From Pseudomonadota bacterium (GTDB lineage Bacteria; Pseudomonadota; Gammaproteobacteria; Xanthomonadales; Rhodanobacteraceae): a stretch of DNA of 32,014 nucleotides. The stretch spans positions 72,872 through 104,885 of the forward strand of contig JAJYQO010000025.1 of the NCBI GenBank assembly GCA_021794575.1, read 5' to 3'. The notes under the pieces were generated by a model. That model was not told where the DNA came from and ran no database searches. It saw only the letters and a list, made by a program, of their open reading frames with translations. Positions 8,542 through 17,288 of the stretch are shown one piece after another; within the stretch, counting starts at the first letter, position 1, and each line of letters begins with the position of its first letter. Both the position numbers and the translations under genes were made by a program.

Positions 8542-9585
8542 ATGTACACCCAGTGCCCGCACTGCCTGAGCGTGTTCGTGGTCGAGGCCGCACGGCTCGG
8601 CAGCGCGCATGGTCACGTGCGCTGCGGCCAGTGTGCGGCGCTGTTCGACGCCCTGCCGACCCTGTGCGACGAACTGCCCGCGGAGCCCTACGTCACGCTG
8701 CCGCGACAGGATGGCACCGCGCCCGCGCCGCAACTGGACGCGCTGGTCGCGCCGCCCGAGCCCGCCGCAATGCTGGCCGCCGCGGACGGCGCGGTCGCGC
8801 CGATACCGGTTGCCGAGCCCGCGCGCGCGGCGATGCATGCCACCGCGCCGGATGCGCTGCTTGTGCCCGCTGCAGACGACGCTGCGAGCACGATGCCGTT
8901 CACGGCCGACACGGCCAGCGATGCTGAGCGTGTGACGCCGCCGCACACGCATGACCCGCGCATGGACGAAGCCACGACTGCGCCCGCCGCCGCAATCGAG
9001 CCGCAGGACACCATGCCCGCATTACACAACACGATCCCCGAGGGAGCCGCCGCGCCAGCCGTGGACGACGTTGCGCCGCCTGCCGCAGCGCCGGTTTTCG
9101 CCTACCGCCCGCATGGCCGCTGGACACTGCTGTGGCGCCTGCTGGCGCTGCTCCTGACCCTGGCGCTGGTCGCGCAGGTCGGCTGGCTGCTGCGCGCCGC
9201 GCTGGTGCGCAACGCGGTCACGCGCCCATGGCTGCTGGATGTCTGCCGGGTGCTGGCCGTGCCGCCACCGCAAGTGCGCGATCTGGCTCTGTTGCGGCTG
9301 GATGCACGTGACATCCGCCGCCACCCCGACGCGCCGGACGCGCTGCTGATCAGCGCCACACTGCACAACACCGCACCCTGGACGCAGCCCTACCCGCTAC
9401 TCGAGGTGCGTCTGTCCGACTTGGCCGGCCACGCGGTGGCGGCGCGCGTGTTCGCGCCGACGACGTATCTGCCCGATGCCGCACTCGCGACACGCGGCCT
9501 GCCGCCCGACGCGCGTGCCGCGATCAGCATCGAGATCCGCGATCCCGGCCGCCAGGCAGTAGCGTTTGAAATCGTGCCGCGCTGA
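8542..9585 (+). CDS. Zinc-ribbon / DUF3426 membrane protein
   Basis: The 347-aa protein has three parts. An N-terminal MJ0042-type zinc ribbon has two CxxC pairs (C5/C8, C28/C31) in MYTQCPHC and VRCGQCAALFDALP. A long Ala/Pro/Thr-rich low-complexity linker spans about residues 50-185. One transmembrane helix (about 194-217) is followed by a periplasmic DUF3426 domain with ISATLHNTAPWTQPYPLLEVRLSD and a C-terminal FEIVPR. Members of this family commonly sit next to fis in Xanthomonadales and pseudomonads, as here; their function is not established. I start at the ATG just before the zinc ribbon rather than upstream, because the CxxC motif is normally at the extreme N-terminus. Confidence 0.88.
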   Translation: MYTQCPHCLSVFVVEAARLGSAHGHVRCGQCAALFDALPTLCDELPAEPYVTLPRQDGTAPAPQLDALVAPPEPAAMLAAADGAVAPIPVAEPARAAMHATAPDALLVPAADDAASTMPFTADTASDAERVTPPHTHDPRMDEATTAPAAAIEPQDTMPALHNTIPEGAAAPAVDDVAPPAAAPVFAYRPHGRWTLLWRLLALLLTLALVAQVGWLLRAALVRNAVTRPWLLDVCRVLAVPPPQVRDLALLRLDARDIRRHPDAPDALLISATLHNTAPWTQPYPLLEVRLSDLAGHAVAARVFAPTTYLPDAALATRGLPPDARAAISIEIRDPGRQAVAFEIVPR

Positions 9586-9609
9586 TCGCGCCGCGCGCGA
9601 CCGCGCGGC

Positions 9610-9638
9610 CTGACAGCGTCCCGGCGGACGAGTAGACT
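9610..9638 (+). promoter_or_regulatory. fis promoter
   Basis: CTGACA (9610-9615), 17-bp spacer, TAGACT (9633-9638); predicted start near 9645, giving a leader of about 68 nt. This suggests fis is transcribed on its own as well as from upstream. Confidence 0.6.
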
Positions 9639-9712
9639 TGTCTCCCCCGCGTTGCGGGACCAAGGCGCACGCACGATGCGCCGCGAACGATCTGCCCCAG
9701 GGGATTCGATCC

Positions 9713-9991
9713 ATGCCAGCCGCCCCCACCAAACCCAGCGCTGCCGCGAGCGATTACGGCGAGAGCGCACTCGCGCAGTGCGTGACGCAGCTGGTGCGCC
9801 GCTATCTGCGCGATCTGGACGGCAACGCAGATGGCGCCGAATTGCATACGTTGGTGATGCACAGCGCCGAGGCACCGCTGCTGCGCGAGGTCATGGCCTG
9901 GCATGGCGGCAACCAATCGCGCGCCGCGGCCACGCTGGGCATCAACCGCGCCACGCTGCGCAAGAAACTCGGCCAGCACAGGCTGGAATGA
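9713..9991 (+). CDS. fis: DNA-binding protein Fis
   Basis: Nucleoid-associated homodimeric DNA-bending protein and growth-phase regulator. The 92 residues (E. coli 98) end in the Fis helix-turn-helix: [20 protein letters not shown] followed by [12 protein letters not shown]. The start at ATG 9713 is supported by AGGGG at 9699-9703. The N-terminal region ([18 protein letters not shown]) matches the dimerisation helices. Between its stop and purH (9992-10202) there is no gene. That gap holds a 7-bp inverted repeat (GCAACGA 10023-10029 with TCGTTGC 10032-10038) and the palindrome GGACCGGTCC at 10168-10177. Confidence 0.95.
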   Translation: MPAAPTKPSAAASDYGESALAQCVTQLVRRYLRDLDGNADGAELHTLVMHSAEAPLLREVMAWHGGNQSRAAATLGINRATLRKKLGQHRLE

Positions 9992-10202
9992 TGCGCAGCC
10001 GCGGCGCGTGCCGAACGGGGCTGCAACGACTTCGTTGCGGCGTTTGCAGCACCATAACCTCCGCGGGCCACGGCCGGCCCGCTGCGCGTCGCGTACGCCC
10101 ATGCGCGACGCGGCATCGCCGAGTCCGGACCTGCTCCGGATTCGGTACCCTGCCGCCAGTCCACGATGGACCGGTCCGCAGGTTCGAGCAGCGGAGCCAT
10201 TG

Positions 10203-11783
10203 ATGTTCGACACCACGTTGGCGCCGATACGCCGCGCCCTGCTGAGCGTTTCCGACAAGCACGGACTACTGGATCTGGCGCGCGCGCTGGACGCCCTGGG
10301 CGTGGAACTGCTCTCCACCGGCGGCAGTGCGCGCGCGCTGCGCGAAGCCGGCCTGCCGGTGCGCGAAGTGCGCGAAATCACCGGCTTTCCCGAGATCATG
10401 GGCGGCCGCATCAAAACGCTGCATCCGCGCATTCACGGCGGCCTGCTCGGACGGCGCGGCACCGACGATGCCGTGATGGCCGAGCACGGCATCGCGCCGA
10501 TCGACCTGCTGGTGGTCAACCTGTATCCCTTCGAACAGACCGTGGCGCGGCCCGACTGCGGCCTGGACGAAGCCATCGAGAACATCGACATCGGCGGTCC
10601 GGCCATGCTGCGCGCCGCGGCCAAGAACCATGCCCACGTGGCGGTGCTGGTCGATCCCGCCGACTACGCGCCGTTGATCGAGGCGCTGCGCGGCGAGGGC
10701 GGCACCACGCTGGCGCTGCGCCAGCGGCTGGCGGCCAAGGCCTACGCGCACACCGCGCGCTACGACGGTCTGATCGCCGACTGGCTGGGCGCGCAGGTCG
10801 AGCACGCCCGCGGCGAGCCGTTCGCGCCTACCCTGCACCTGGCGCTGCGCCGCGCGTACAGCCTGCGCTATGGCGAGAATCCGCACCAGGCCGGCGCGCT
10901 GTATCTGGAGGCAGGCGCCGCATCCGGCGTGGCCGCTACCGCGCGCGTGCTGGGCGGCAAGGAACTCTCGTACAACAACCTCGCCGATGCCGACGCCGCG
11001 CTGGAATGCGTCAAGGCGTTCCAGCGCACGCCGGCCTGCGTGATCGTCAAGCACGGCAACCCTTGCGGCGTGGCGCTGGGCACCGACAACCTCGAGGCCT
11101 ACCAGGCCGCCTATGCCTGCGATCCCACCTCGGCGTTCGGCGGCATCATCGCTTTCAACCAGGCACTGGACGGCGCCACCGCGGCCGCCATCCTGGCGCA
11201 GCAGTTCGTCGAGGTGGTGCTGGCGCCGGAGATCGGCACGGACGCGCAGGCGGCGTTCGCCAAAAAACCCAACGTGCGCGTGTTGGCCACTGGCGCCTGG
11301 CCGGAGCAAGCACCACCCGCACGCGAACTCAAGCGCGTGGCCGGCGGCTATCTGGTGCAGGACACCGACCGCGACACCCTGCTGCTGACCGACCTCAAGG
11401 TGGTCAGCAGACGCGTGCCCAGCAGCACCGAACTGCGCGATCTGCTGTTCGCCTGGCACGTGGCCATGTACGTCAAGTCCAATGCCATCGTCTACGCGCA
11501 CGGCGGCCGCACGCTGGGCATCGGTGCCGGCCAGACCAGCCGCGTCATCAGCACGCGCATCGCAGCGCTGAAGGCGCAGGAAGCAGGGCTGGATCTGCAG
11601 GGCGCGGCGCTGGCGTCCGACGCGTTTTTCCCGTTCCGCGACGGCATCGACACGGCGGCCGCGGCTGGCGTAAAGGCGGTGATCCAGCCCGGCGGCTCGA
11701 TGCGCGACGCCGAGGTGATCGCCGCCGCCGACGAGCACGGCATGACGATGGTGTTCACCGGCGTGCGCCACTTTCGCCATTGA
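10203..11783 (+). CDS. purH: Bifunctional AICAR formyltransferase / IMP cyclohydrolase
   Basis: Catalyses the last two steps of de novo purine synthesis: AICAR to FAICAR with 10-formyl-THF, then ring closure to IMP. The 526 residues (E. coli 529) hold an N-terminal MGS-type cyclohydrolase domain ([43 protein letters not shown]) and a C-terminal transformylase domain. The latter has the catalytic KHGNPCG (about 283-289), [13 protein letters not shown] and [13 protein letters not shown]. The ATG follows GGAG at 10193-10196 with 6-nt spacing. purD, a frequent next gene in related genomes, is not here. Confidence 0.98.
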   Translation: MFDTTLAPIRRALLSVSDKHGLLDLARALDALGVELLSTGGSARALREAGLPVREVREITGFPEIMGGRIKTLHPRIHGGLLGRRGTDDAVMAEHGIAPIDLLVVNLYPFEQTVARPDCGLDEAIENIDIGGPAMLRAAAKNHAHVAVLVDPADYAPLIEALRGEGGTTLALRQRLAAKAYAHTARYDGLIADWLGAQVEHARGEPFAPTLHLALRRAYSLRYGENPHQAGALYLEAGAASGVAATARVLGGKELSYNNLADADAALECVKAFQRTPACVIVKHGNPCGVALGTDNLEAYQAAYACDPTSAFGGIIAFNQALDGATAAAILAQQFVEVVLAPEIGTDAQAAFAKKPNVRVLATGAWPEQAPPARELKRVAGGYLVQDTDRDTLLLTDLKVVSRRVPSSTELRDLLFAWHVAMYVKSNAIVYAHGGRTLGIGAGQTSRVISTRIAALKAQEAGLDLQGAALASDAFFPFRDGIDTAAAAGVKAVIQPGGSMRDAEVIAAADEHGMTMVFTGVRHFRH

Positions 11784-11898
11784 AACGGCGGCTCGACCCT
11801 GCGCTCGCGGCGGCCGCATGCGTCACCGGCCGCTCACCGGATTATCGTTGCGTTCTTGACGGACCCTGCTTGCGCGGGCCGCTGGTCGGGAGAGCCCC

Positions 11899-12954
11899 AT
11901 GAAGCCATGGATGATTTACGGTGCCAACGGCTACACCGGCACGTTGGTCGCCGAGGCGGCCGCGGCCGCGGGCCTGAAACCGCTGTTGGCCGGACGCAAC
12001 CGCGAAACCCTCGGCCCACTGGCGCAACGGCTGGGCCTGGAAAAGCGCGTGTTTCCGCTGCTTGGCCAGAGCTCGATCGCGGCCAGCCTGGAGGGCGTCG
12101 GCCTGGTGCTGAACTGCGCCGGCCCGTTCGCGCAGACCTGCGCGCCGCTGCTCACGGCCTGCATCGAAAGCGGTACGCACTACCTGGATATCAGCGGCGA
12201 AATCGACGCGTTCGCACACTGCCACGCACAGCATGAACGCGCACAGGCAGCTGGCATCACCGTGCTGCCCGGGGTCGGCTTCGACGTGGTTCCCACCGAC
12301 TGCGTGGCGCTGCTGCTCAAGCACATGCTGCCGCGCGCCGACGAACTGATCCTGGCCATCGAAGGCGAGGGCGGATTCAGCCCTGGCACCGCGCGTACCA
12401 GCCTGCAAGGCCTGCACGCGGGCGGTCGCGCGCGCGTGCGCGGCCAGTTGCAGAAAGTGCCGCTCGCGTGGAAGACGCGCACGTTCCTGCATGCGGGTGC
12501 GCCGCGCCAGGCGGTGACCATTCCATGGGGCGATCTGTACACGGCGTGGGTGTCCACCGGCATTCCCAACATCGAGACCTATCTGGTGCTGCCGCCGCGC
12601 GCCATCAAAAACCTCCGCCGCATGCGCTGGCTGCGGCCGCTGTTGGGCCTGGCGCCGCTGCGCCGGCGCATGGAGGCGCGCATCACGCGCGCCGTGCGCG
12701 GCCCCGACGCCACCACCCGCGCGGCCACGCGCAGCCGCGTGTGGGGCGAGGTGCGCGCCGCTGATGGCAGCGCCGCGACACTCGCGCTGGAAACGCCCAA
12801 CGGCTACGCGCTGACCGTCGACGCCGCACTGGCCTGTGTACAGCGCGTGCTGGCGCAGCCGCCCGCGCCCGGCTATTACACGCCGGCGCAGTTGCTGGGC
12901 GCCGAGTTCGTGCTGGGTCTGCCCGGCGTACGCCGCCTCGATTCGCCGGCATGA
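11899..12954 (+). CDS. Saccharopine dehydrogenase-family oxidoreductase (trans-enoyl-reductase-like)
   Basis: The 351-aa protein has an N-terminal Rossmann fold ([19 protein letters not shown], then the nucleotide-binding LAGRNRETL) and a family-typical [31 protein letters not shown]. It continues with [13 protein letters not shown]. These match the saccharopine-dehydrogenase-like branch that includes the trans-acting enoyl reductases, not lysine-pathway enzymes, so a role in lipid or small-molecule reduction is likely. The substrate is unknown. The start at 11899 has GGGAG at about 11888-11892. It stands alone between purH and a membrane protein gene. Confidence 0.85.
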   Translation: MKPWMIYGANGYTGTLVAEAAAAAGLKPLLAGRNRETLGPLAQRLGLEKRVFPLLGQSSIAASLEGVGLVLNCAGPFAQTCAPLLTACIESGTHYLDISGEIDAFAHCHAQHERAQAAGITVLPGVGFDVVPTDCVALLLKHMLPRADELILAIEGEGGFSPGTARTSLQGLHAGGRARVRGQLQKVPLAWKTRTFLHAGAPRQAVTIPWGDLYTAWVSTGIPNIETYLVLPPRAIKNLRRMRWLRPLLGLAPLRRRMEARITRAVRGPDATTRAATRSRVWGEVRAADGSAATLALETPNGYALTVDAALACVQRVLAQPPAPGYYTPAQLLGAEFVLGLPGVRRLDSPA

Positions 12955-13024
12955 CCTGCGGCAGGTGGCGCCATTACGACGCGCCACTAGACTCGACGCG
13001 CCGCCCTCCGGGAACCCCTGCCGC

Positions 13025-13588
13025 ATGAACCAGCCCGCCGCATCGCCGCCGCGCCTGGCGCCGCTGCCGTATCTGATCTTCGCCTCGCGCTGGCTGCAGT
13101 TGCCGCTGTACCTGGGTCTGATCGTGGCGCAAGCCATCTACGTGGTGCAATTCCTGCGCGAGTTATGGCACTTGGTCGACAGCACGCTGCTGGGCGGCGG
13201 CAGCGGCGGGCCCTACTCGCCCGAGGTGATGATCATGCTCACCGTGTTGGGCCTGATCGACGTGGTGATGATTTCCAACCTGCTGGTCATGGTGATCGTC
13301 GGCGGCTACGAAACCTTCGTCTCGCGGTTGCGCCTGGAGGGTCATCCGGACCAGCCGGAGTGGCTCAGCCACGTCAACGCCGCGGTGCTCAAGGTCAAGC
13401 TGGCCACCGCCATCATCGGCATCAGCTCGATCCACCTGCTGGCCACCTTCATCAAGGTCGGCGAGCTGACCAGCCGGGTGATCCTGTGGCAGTTGCTGCT
13501 GCACCTGACCTTCGTGATCTCGGCCGTGGCCATCGCGCTGATCGACCGCATCATGAGCCCGCCGCTGGCAGCCGGTGGGCATGCCTGA
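13025..13588 (+). CDS. UPF0114 (YqhA-like) inner-membrane protein
   Basis: A 187-aa protein with four predicted transmembrane segments: about [57 protein letters not shown] and [20 protein letters not shown]. The phrases [21 protein letters not shown] and FVSRL are diagnostic of UPF0114/TIGR00645. The family has no settled function. The start ATG 13025 yields the family N-terminus [14 protein letters not shown] after a short proline-rich lead. A TAGACT at 12988-12993 may be its -10 element. Confidence 0.9.
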   Translation: MNQPAASPPRLAPLPYLIFASRWLQLPLYLGLIVAQAIYVVQFLRELWHLVDSTLLGGGSGGPYSPEVMIMLTVLGLIDVVMISNLLVMVIVGGYETFVSRLRLEGHPDQPEWLSHVNAAVLKVKLATAIIGISSIHLLATFIKVGELTSRVILWQLLLHLTFVISAVAIALIDRIMSPPLAAGGHA

Positions 13589-13657
13589 AGTCGCGCAGCC
13601 CGCGCGCGGCTGTCTATACTGCGGCGACGCGCCTGCGCGCGTGGACCGGAGTCGACC

Positions 13658-13873
13658 GTGCGCCGTACCTTGATCGCCCTCGGCTTGCTGTGCGTCTTGG
13701 CCGGCGCATGGATCGGATTCGGCCACCTGCATTACACGCGTACGCAGACCGCCGCGAGCCTGGGCCCCCTGACTTTGAAGACCCGCACGCAAGAACCCGT
13801 GCCCGTCGCGCTCGGCTACGGACTGATCGCGCTGGGCGTGGTGCTGGCCGGATTCGGCGCCGTCCGACGCTGA
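13658..13873 (+). CDS. Small two-helix membrane protein of unknown function
   Basis: 71 aa with two hydrophobic helices (about residues 4-25 and 48-69) flanking a polar, probably periplasmic loop. It resembles DUF3185-type small membrane proteins in length and topology, but I see no diagnostic motif. The start is GTG at 13658, supported by GGAG at 13648-13651 with 6-nt spacing, and an extended -10-like TGTCTATACT ends at 13620. It lies between the UPF0114 gene and uvrD on the same strand. GC and codon use match its neighbours, supporting a real gene. Confidence 0.7.
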   Translation: MRRTLIALGLLCVLAGAWIGFGHLHYTRTQTAASLGPLTLKTRTQEPVPVALGYGLIALGVVLAGFGAVRR

Positions 13874-13949
13874 GCGCGCCACACCCGCGCGCCACCGTCC
13901 GCCGCGACGGCCACGCCATTCCCGCCACGGGCCGGAGCGCACTGGCCGA

Positions 13950-13955
13950 TACAAT
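13950..13955 (+). promoter_or_regulatory. -10 element of uvrD, placed for a leaderless mRNA
   Basis: TACAAT ends 6 nt before the uvrD ATG (13962). No Shine-Dalgarno sequence fits between them, so the transcript is probably leaderless or nearly so. A clear -35 is not visible. Confidence 0.45.
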
Positions 13956-13961
13956 GCGGCG

Positions 13962-16145
13962 ATGGATGTCTCGTACCTGCTCGACGCGCTCAATCCGGCC
14001 CAGCGCGAGGCGGTCAGCGCACCGCCTGGCCACCTGCTAGTGCTGGCCGGTGCGGGTTCCGGCAAGACCCGTGTGCTGACCCACCGCATCGCCTGGCTGA
14101 CCGAAGTCGAACACGTGCCGCCATGGGCGATCCTCGCGGTCACCTTCACCAACAAGGCCGCCGGCGAGATGCGCGGCCGCCTGGACGCGCTGCTGGCCGG
14201 GCACACGCAGGGCCTCAGCGTGGGCACCTTCCACGGTATCGCGCATCGCCTGCTGCGCCGGCACTGGCAGGAGGCGCGTCTGCCCGAGCTGTTCCAGATT
14301 CTCGATGCCGACGACCAGCAGCGTCTGGTCAAGCGCGTCATTGCCGGGCTGGGCATCGACGAGGCGCGCTATCCGCCCCGCCAGGCCGCGTGGCAGATCA
14401 ACGCCTGGAAGGACGAAGGCAAGCGCCCGGACATGCTGGAGCACCGCAACCATCCGACCACGCGCGCCTTCATCGAAATCTACCGGGCCTACGAGGAAGC
14501 CTGCCAGCGCGCCGGCCTGGTGGACTTCGCCGAGTTGCTGCTGCGCGCGCACGAACTGATGCTGCAGCAGCCGGCACTGCTGGCGCACTACCGCCAGCGC
14601 TGGCGGCACCTGCTGATCGACGAGTTTCAGGACACCAACACGCTGCAGTACGCGTGGATCCGCGTGCTGGCCGGCAACAGCGGGCAGGTGTTCGCCGTCG
14701 GCGACGACGACCAGGCTATCTACGGCTGGCGCGGCGCGCGCGTGGAAAACGTGCAGCACTTCCTGCGCGACTTTCCCGGCGCGCGCACGCTGCGCCTGGA
14801 GCAGAACTACCGCTCCAGCGCCAACATCCTGGCCGCGGCCAATGCGCTGATTGCGCACAACGGCGCGCGCCTGGGCAAGAACTTGTGGACCGCGGGCAGC
14901 GAGGGCGCGCGCATCGCGCTGTACGCCGCCTACAACGAGCAGGACGAGGCGCGTTTCGTCGTGCAGCGCATCGTCGAGCATCTGGATGCCGGCGGCGCGG
15001 CCGCCGATTGCGCCGTGCTGTACCGCTCCAACGCGCAGTCGCGCGTGCTCGAGGAGGCTCTGCTGCAGCAGCGCGTCGGTTATCGCGTCTACGGCGGACT
15101 GCGCTTTTTCGAGCGTGCCGAGATCCGCGACGCCATGGCCTATCTGCGTCTGGCCGCCAACCGCGACGACGACGCCGCGTTCGAGCGCGCGGTCAACATG
15201 CCGCCGCGCGGCATCGGCGAGCGCACGCTGGACGCGTTGCGCGGCCACGCGCGCGGCGCGCGGCTGCCGTTGTGGCCGGCAGCCGAGTTGCTGCTGGCCG
15301 CGGGCACGCTGCCGGCGCGCGCCGCCAACGCCCTGCGCGGTTTCATGGACCTGATCGCGCGCATCGCCGCCGGCGCGCCCGACGCCGCGGGCGGGCTGAG
15401 CCTGGCCGAGCACGTCGAGCACACGCTGGCACTGTCCGAGTTGCGCGCCTTCTACGAGAAGGACAGCCGCGGCAACGCCGAATCGCGCGTGGAGAACCTC
15501 GACGAGCTGATCAACGTGGCCGCGCGCTTCGAGCCCAGTCCCGAGGACAGCGAGGCCGGCCTCGGCATGCTGGCCAGCTTCCTGGGCCACGCCGCGCTGG
15601 AGGCCGGCGAGGCGCAAGGCGAAGCCGGCAGCGACTGCGTGCAGCTGATGACCCTGCATGCGGCCAAGGGCCTGGAGTTTCCGCGGGTGTTCCTGGTCGG
15701 ACTGGAGGAAGGGCTGTTTCCTTCGCAGAAGTCCATCGACGAACCGGACCGCCTCGAGGAAGAACGCCGGCTCGCCTACGTGGGCATCACCCGCGCGCGC
15801 ACGCAGCTGACGCTGAGCTACGCCGAATCGCGGCGCCTGCACGGCAGTGAAATGCTGGGCCGGCCCTCGCGCTTTCTGGCCGAGCTGCCGCCGGCGCTGA
15901 TCGACGAAGTACGCCCGCGCGTGCAAGTCAGCCGGCCCGCCTACGCGCCGCGCAAGAAAGAGACGATCGCGGAAATCGGGCTGCCCGCGCTGCGCCTGGG
16001 CCAGCGTGTGCGCCACACGCAGTTCGGCGAGGGCGTGGTCACCGCCGCCGAGGGTGGCGGCGCACACACCCGCGTACAGGTCAACTTCGAGCAGGTCGGC
16101 AGCAAGTGGCTGGTGCTGGCCTACGCGCGCCTCGAGGCCTGCTGA
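13962..16145 (+). CDS. uvrD: DNA helicase II (UvrD)
   Basis: Superfamily 1A 3'-5' helicase acting in nucleotide excision and mismatch repair. The 727 residues begin MDVSYLLDALNPAQREAVSAP, diagnostic of UvrD rather than Rep. Motifs: Walker A AGAGSGKT (29-36), TFTNKAAGEM (Ia), LLIDEFQDTN (II, about 220), VGDDDQAIYGWRGA (III), LEQNYRS (IV), QLMTLHAAKGLEFPRVFLVG (V) and RRLAYVGITRAR (VI). The C-terminal RNAP-binding/Tudor-like tail (LGQRVRHTQFGEGVV...) is present. It converges on the DUF971 gene with a 70-nt gap and no clear terminator. Confidence 0.97.
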   Translation: MDVSYLLDALNPAQREAVSAPPGHLLVLAGAGSGKTRVLTHRIAWLTEVEHVPPWAILAVTFTNKAAGEMRGRLDALLAGHTQGLSVGTFHGIAHRLLRRHWQEARLPELFQILDADDQQRLVKRVIAGLGIDEARYPPRQAAWQINAWKDEGKRPDMLEHRNHPTTRAFIEIYRAYEEACQRAGLVDFAELLLRAHELMLQQPALLAHYRQRWRHLLIDEFQDTNTLQYAWIRVLAGNSGQVFAVGDDDQAIYGWRGARVENVQHFLRDFPGARTLRLEQNYRSSANILAAANALIAHNGARLGKNLWTAGSEGARIALYAAYNEQDEARFVVQRIVEHLDAGGAAADCAVLYRSNAQSRVLEEALLQQRVGYRVYGGLRFFERAEIRDAMAYLRLAANRDDDAAFERAVNMPPRGIGERTLDALRGHARGARLPLWPAAELLLAAGTLPARAANALRGFMDLIARIAAGAPDAAGGLSLAEHVEHTLALSELRAFYEKDSRGNAESRVENLDELINVAARFEPSPEDSEAGLGMLASFLGHAALEAGEAQGEAGSDCVQLMTLHAAKGLEFPRVFLVGLEEGLFPSQKSIDEPDRLEEERRLAYVGITRARTQLTLSYAESRRLHGSEMLGRPSRFLAELPPALIDEVRPRVQVSRPAYAPRKKETIAEIGLPALRLGQRVRHTQFGEGVVTAAEGGGAHTRVQVNFEQVGSKWLVLAYARLEAC

Positions 16146-16215
16146 GCGCGGCCACATGTACTCTTCGTGCCGGCGGCCGGCGCAGTCTGCGCGCGGCGGC
16201 GGCCCTGTGGCGGGC

Positions 16216-16569
16216 TCAGTCCCGCGTCAATCCCGCCGCCTGCAGCGCCGCGAGATACGACTGCCAGTTGCGCGCCTGGTCGCGGCCCAGCCGCGCCAGG
16301 GTTTCCCAGCTGAAGATACCGGTGGCGTGGCCATCGTCGAAGCGCAACAGCACGCCGTAGTGGCCAACCGGCTCGATGGCGGTGACGCCGACGTTGCGCT
16401 TGCCGGCCACCAGCACCTGCTGGCCCGGACCGTGGCCCTGCACCTCGGCACTGGGCGAGTGTGTGCGCAGGTACTCCAGCGGCAGCGCGTACTGCGTGCC
16501 GTCGTCCCAGCGCACCTCCAGCACGCGCTCGGCGCGGCGCAGACGCAGCTCGCTGGGCGGTGCACTCAA
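16216..16569 (-). CDS. DUF971 (GBBH-like N-terminal domain) protein
   Basis: A 117-aa stand-alone DUF971 protein, the domain found at the N-terminus of gamma-butyrobetaine hydroxylases and in small Fe-S-related proteins. Visible marks are LEVRWDDGTQYALPLEYLRTHSP, VGVTAIEPVGHYGVLLRFDDGH and TGIFSWETLARLG. The most likely start is TTG at 16569. It overlaps the TGA stop of the upstream gene (16568-16566) as TTGA, which predicts translational coupling. Further upstream the frame is Arg-rich and overlaps the previous gene, so a longer product is unlikely. DUF971 genes often sit close to hslVU in beta- and gammaproteobacteria, as here. Function unproven. Confidence 0.85.
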   Translation of the reverse strand: MSAPPSELRLRRAERVLEVRWDDGTQYALPLEYLRTHSPSAEVQGHGPGQQVLVAGKRNVGVTAIEPVGHYGVLLRFDDGHATGIFSWETLARLGRDQARNWQSYLAALQAAGLTRD

Positions 16570-17180
16570 TGCAGACGACCGACGTCGGGGCCGTCCAGCT
16601 TGATGGGCGGCGCGGCGCCGGCGATATCGGCCAGCGCCAGCCCGTAGGGCTCGCGGAAGCTGACCGTGGACACCTCGGACCAGGCGAAGTACGAGGGCTC
16701 GCCCAGCCATTCGGCATCGGGCGACAGCTCCTGCATGTTGAAGCCGTCGTCCTCGATATTCAGCAGGCGCCCGATGTAGCAGACCTCGGACTCCTCCTCG
16801 GAATCGACATGCACGCCGATCACCGGCCCGTACTGGCTGGCCGCCTGCACCACTTGCACGATGTCGTCGAGCGGAAAATCCTGCGGGCGCGGCACGTCCA
16901 CGCCGCGCAGCGCCAGCGCGCGGCGGATGAACCCGGCGTGCTCCTCGGGCGCCTCCAACTCGGTCAGATCGCGGTGGCGCATGGCATACAGGCCGTCGAA
17001 GCCCAGCGTGTCGCCCACCACCGACAACAGGAAGTACTCGCGCCCGATGCCGGCCACATAGCCGCAGAAGCTGCCGTGTTCGAGGTTGCCGCGCCAGACG
17101 CGCACCAGTTCGCTCTTGACGTGCGCCTCGCGCAGGCGCGCGCGGAAGCCCGGCGTTTTCAGGGGGATGATCGTGCCCAT
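16566..17180 (-). CDS. Conserved hypothetical protein with two small beta-barrel-like repeats
   Basis: A 204-residue protein I cannot assign. Its two halves have a similar layout. ELVRVWRGNLEHGSFCGYVAG with DLTELEAPE (about 24-77) parallels SEEESEVCYIGRLLNIEDDGF with EVSTVSFREPYGLAL (about 126-187). Each has a short acidic strand, a Gly-rich turn and a closing strand, as in duplicated Sm/SH3-like barrels (inferred from pattern). There is no signal peptide or membrane segment, so it is probably cytosolic and acidic. It starts 108 nt after hslU on the same strand, overlaps the DUF971 start by 4 nt, and is probably co-transcribed with that gene. Confidence 0.75.
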   Translation of the reverse strand: MGTIIPLKTPGFRARLREAHVKSELVRVWRGNLEHGSFCGYVAGIGREYFLLSVVGDTLGFDGLYAMRHRDLTELEAPEEHAGFIRRALALRGVDVPRPQDFPLDDIVQVVQAASQYGPVIGVHVDSEEESEVCYIGRLLNIEDDGFNMQELSPDAEWLGEPSYFAWSEVSTVSFREPYGLALADIAGAAPPIKLDGPDVGRLH

Positions 17181-17230
17181 GGGGAAGATTGAAAGTGCCA
17201 GGAAAAGGGGTATCGGCGCCAGCGGCGCGG

Positions 17231-17250
17231 GCGGGCCGGATCAGGCCCGC
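17231..17250 (-). terminator. Hairpin after hslU
   Basis: A 7-bp inverted repeat, GCGGGCC (17231-17237) with GGCCCGC (17244-17250), lies 38 nt beyond the hslU stop. There is no immediate T tract, though a CCCCTTTTCC run follows further on. It could attenuate read-through from hslU into the downstream gene. Confidence 0.35.
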
Positions 17251-17288
17251 GGGTGGATCAGCTTAGCAGCGGAGCGATCCGTCGGGGT

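Noticed and set aside
10266..11819. Open frame antisense to purH (517 codons)
   Set aside because: Shadow of purH, low-complexity composition, no start signals.
14037..16157. Open frame antisense to uvrD (706 codons)
   Set aside because: uvrD on the other strand has every helicase motif; this frame has none.
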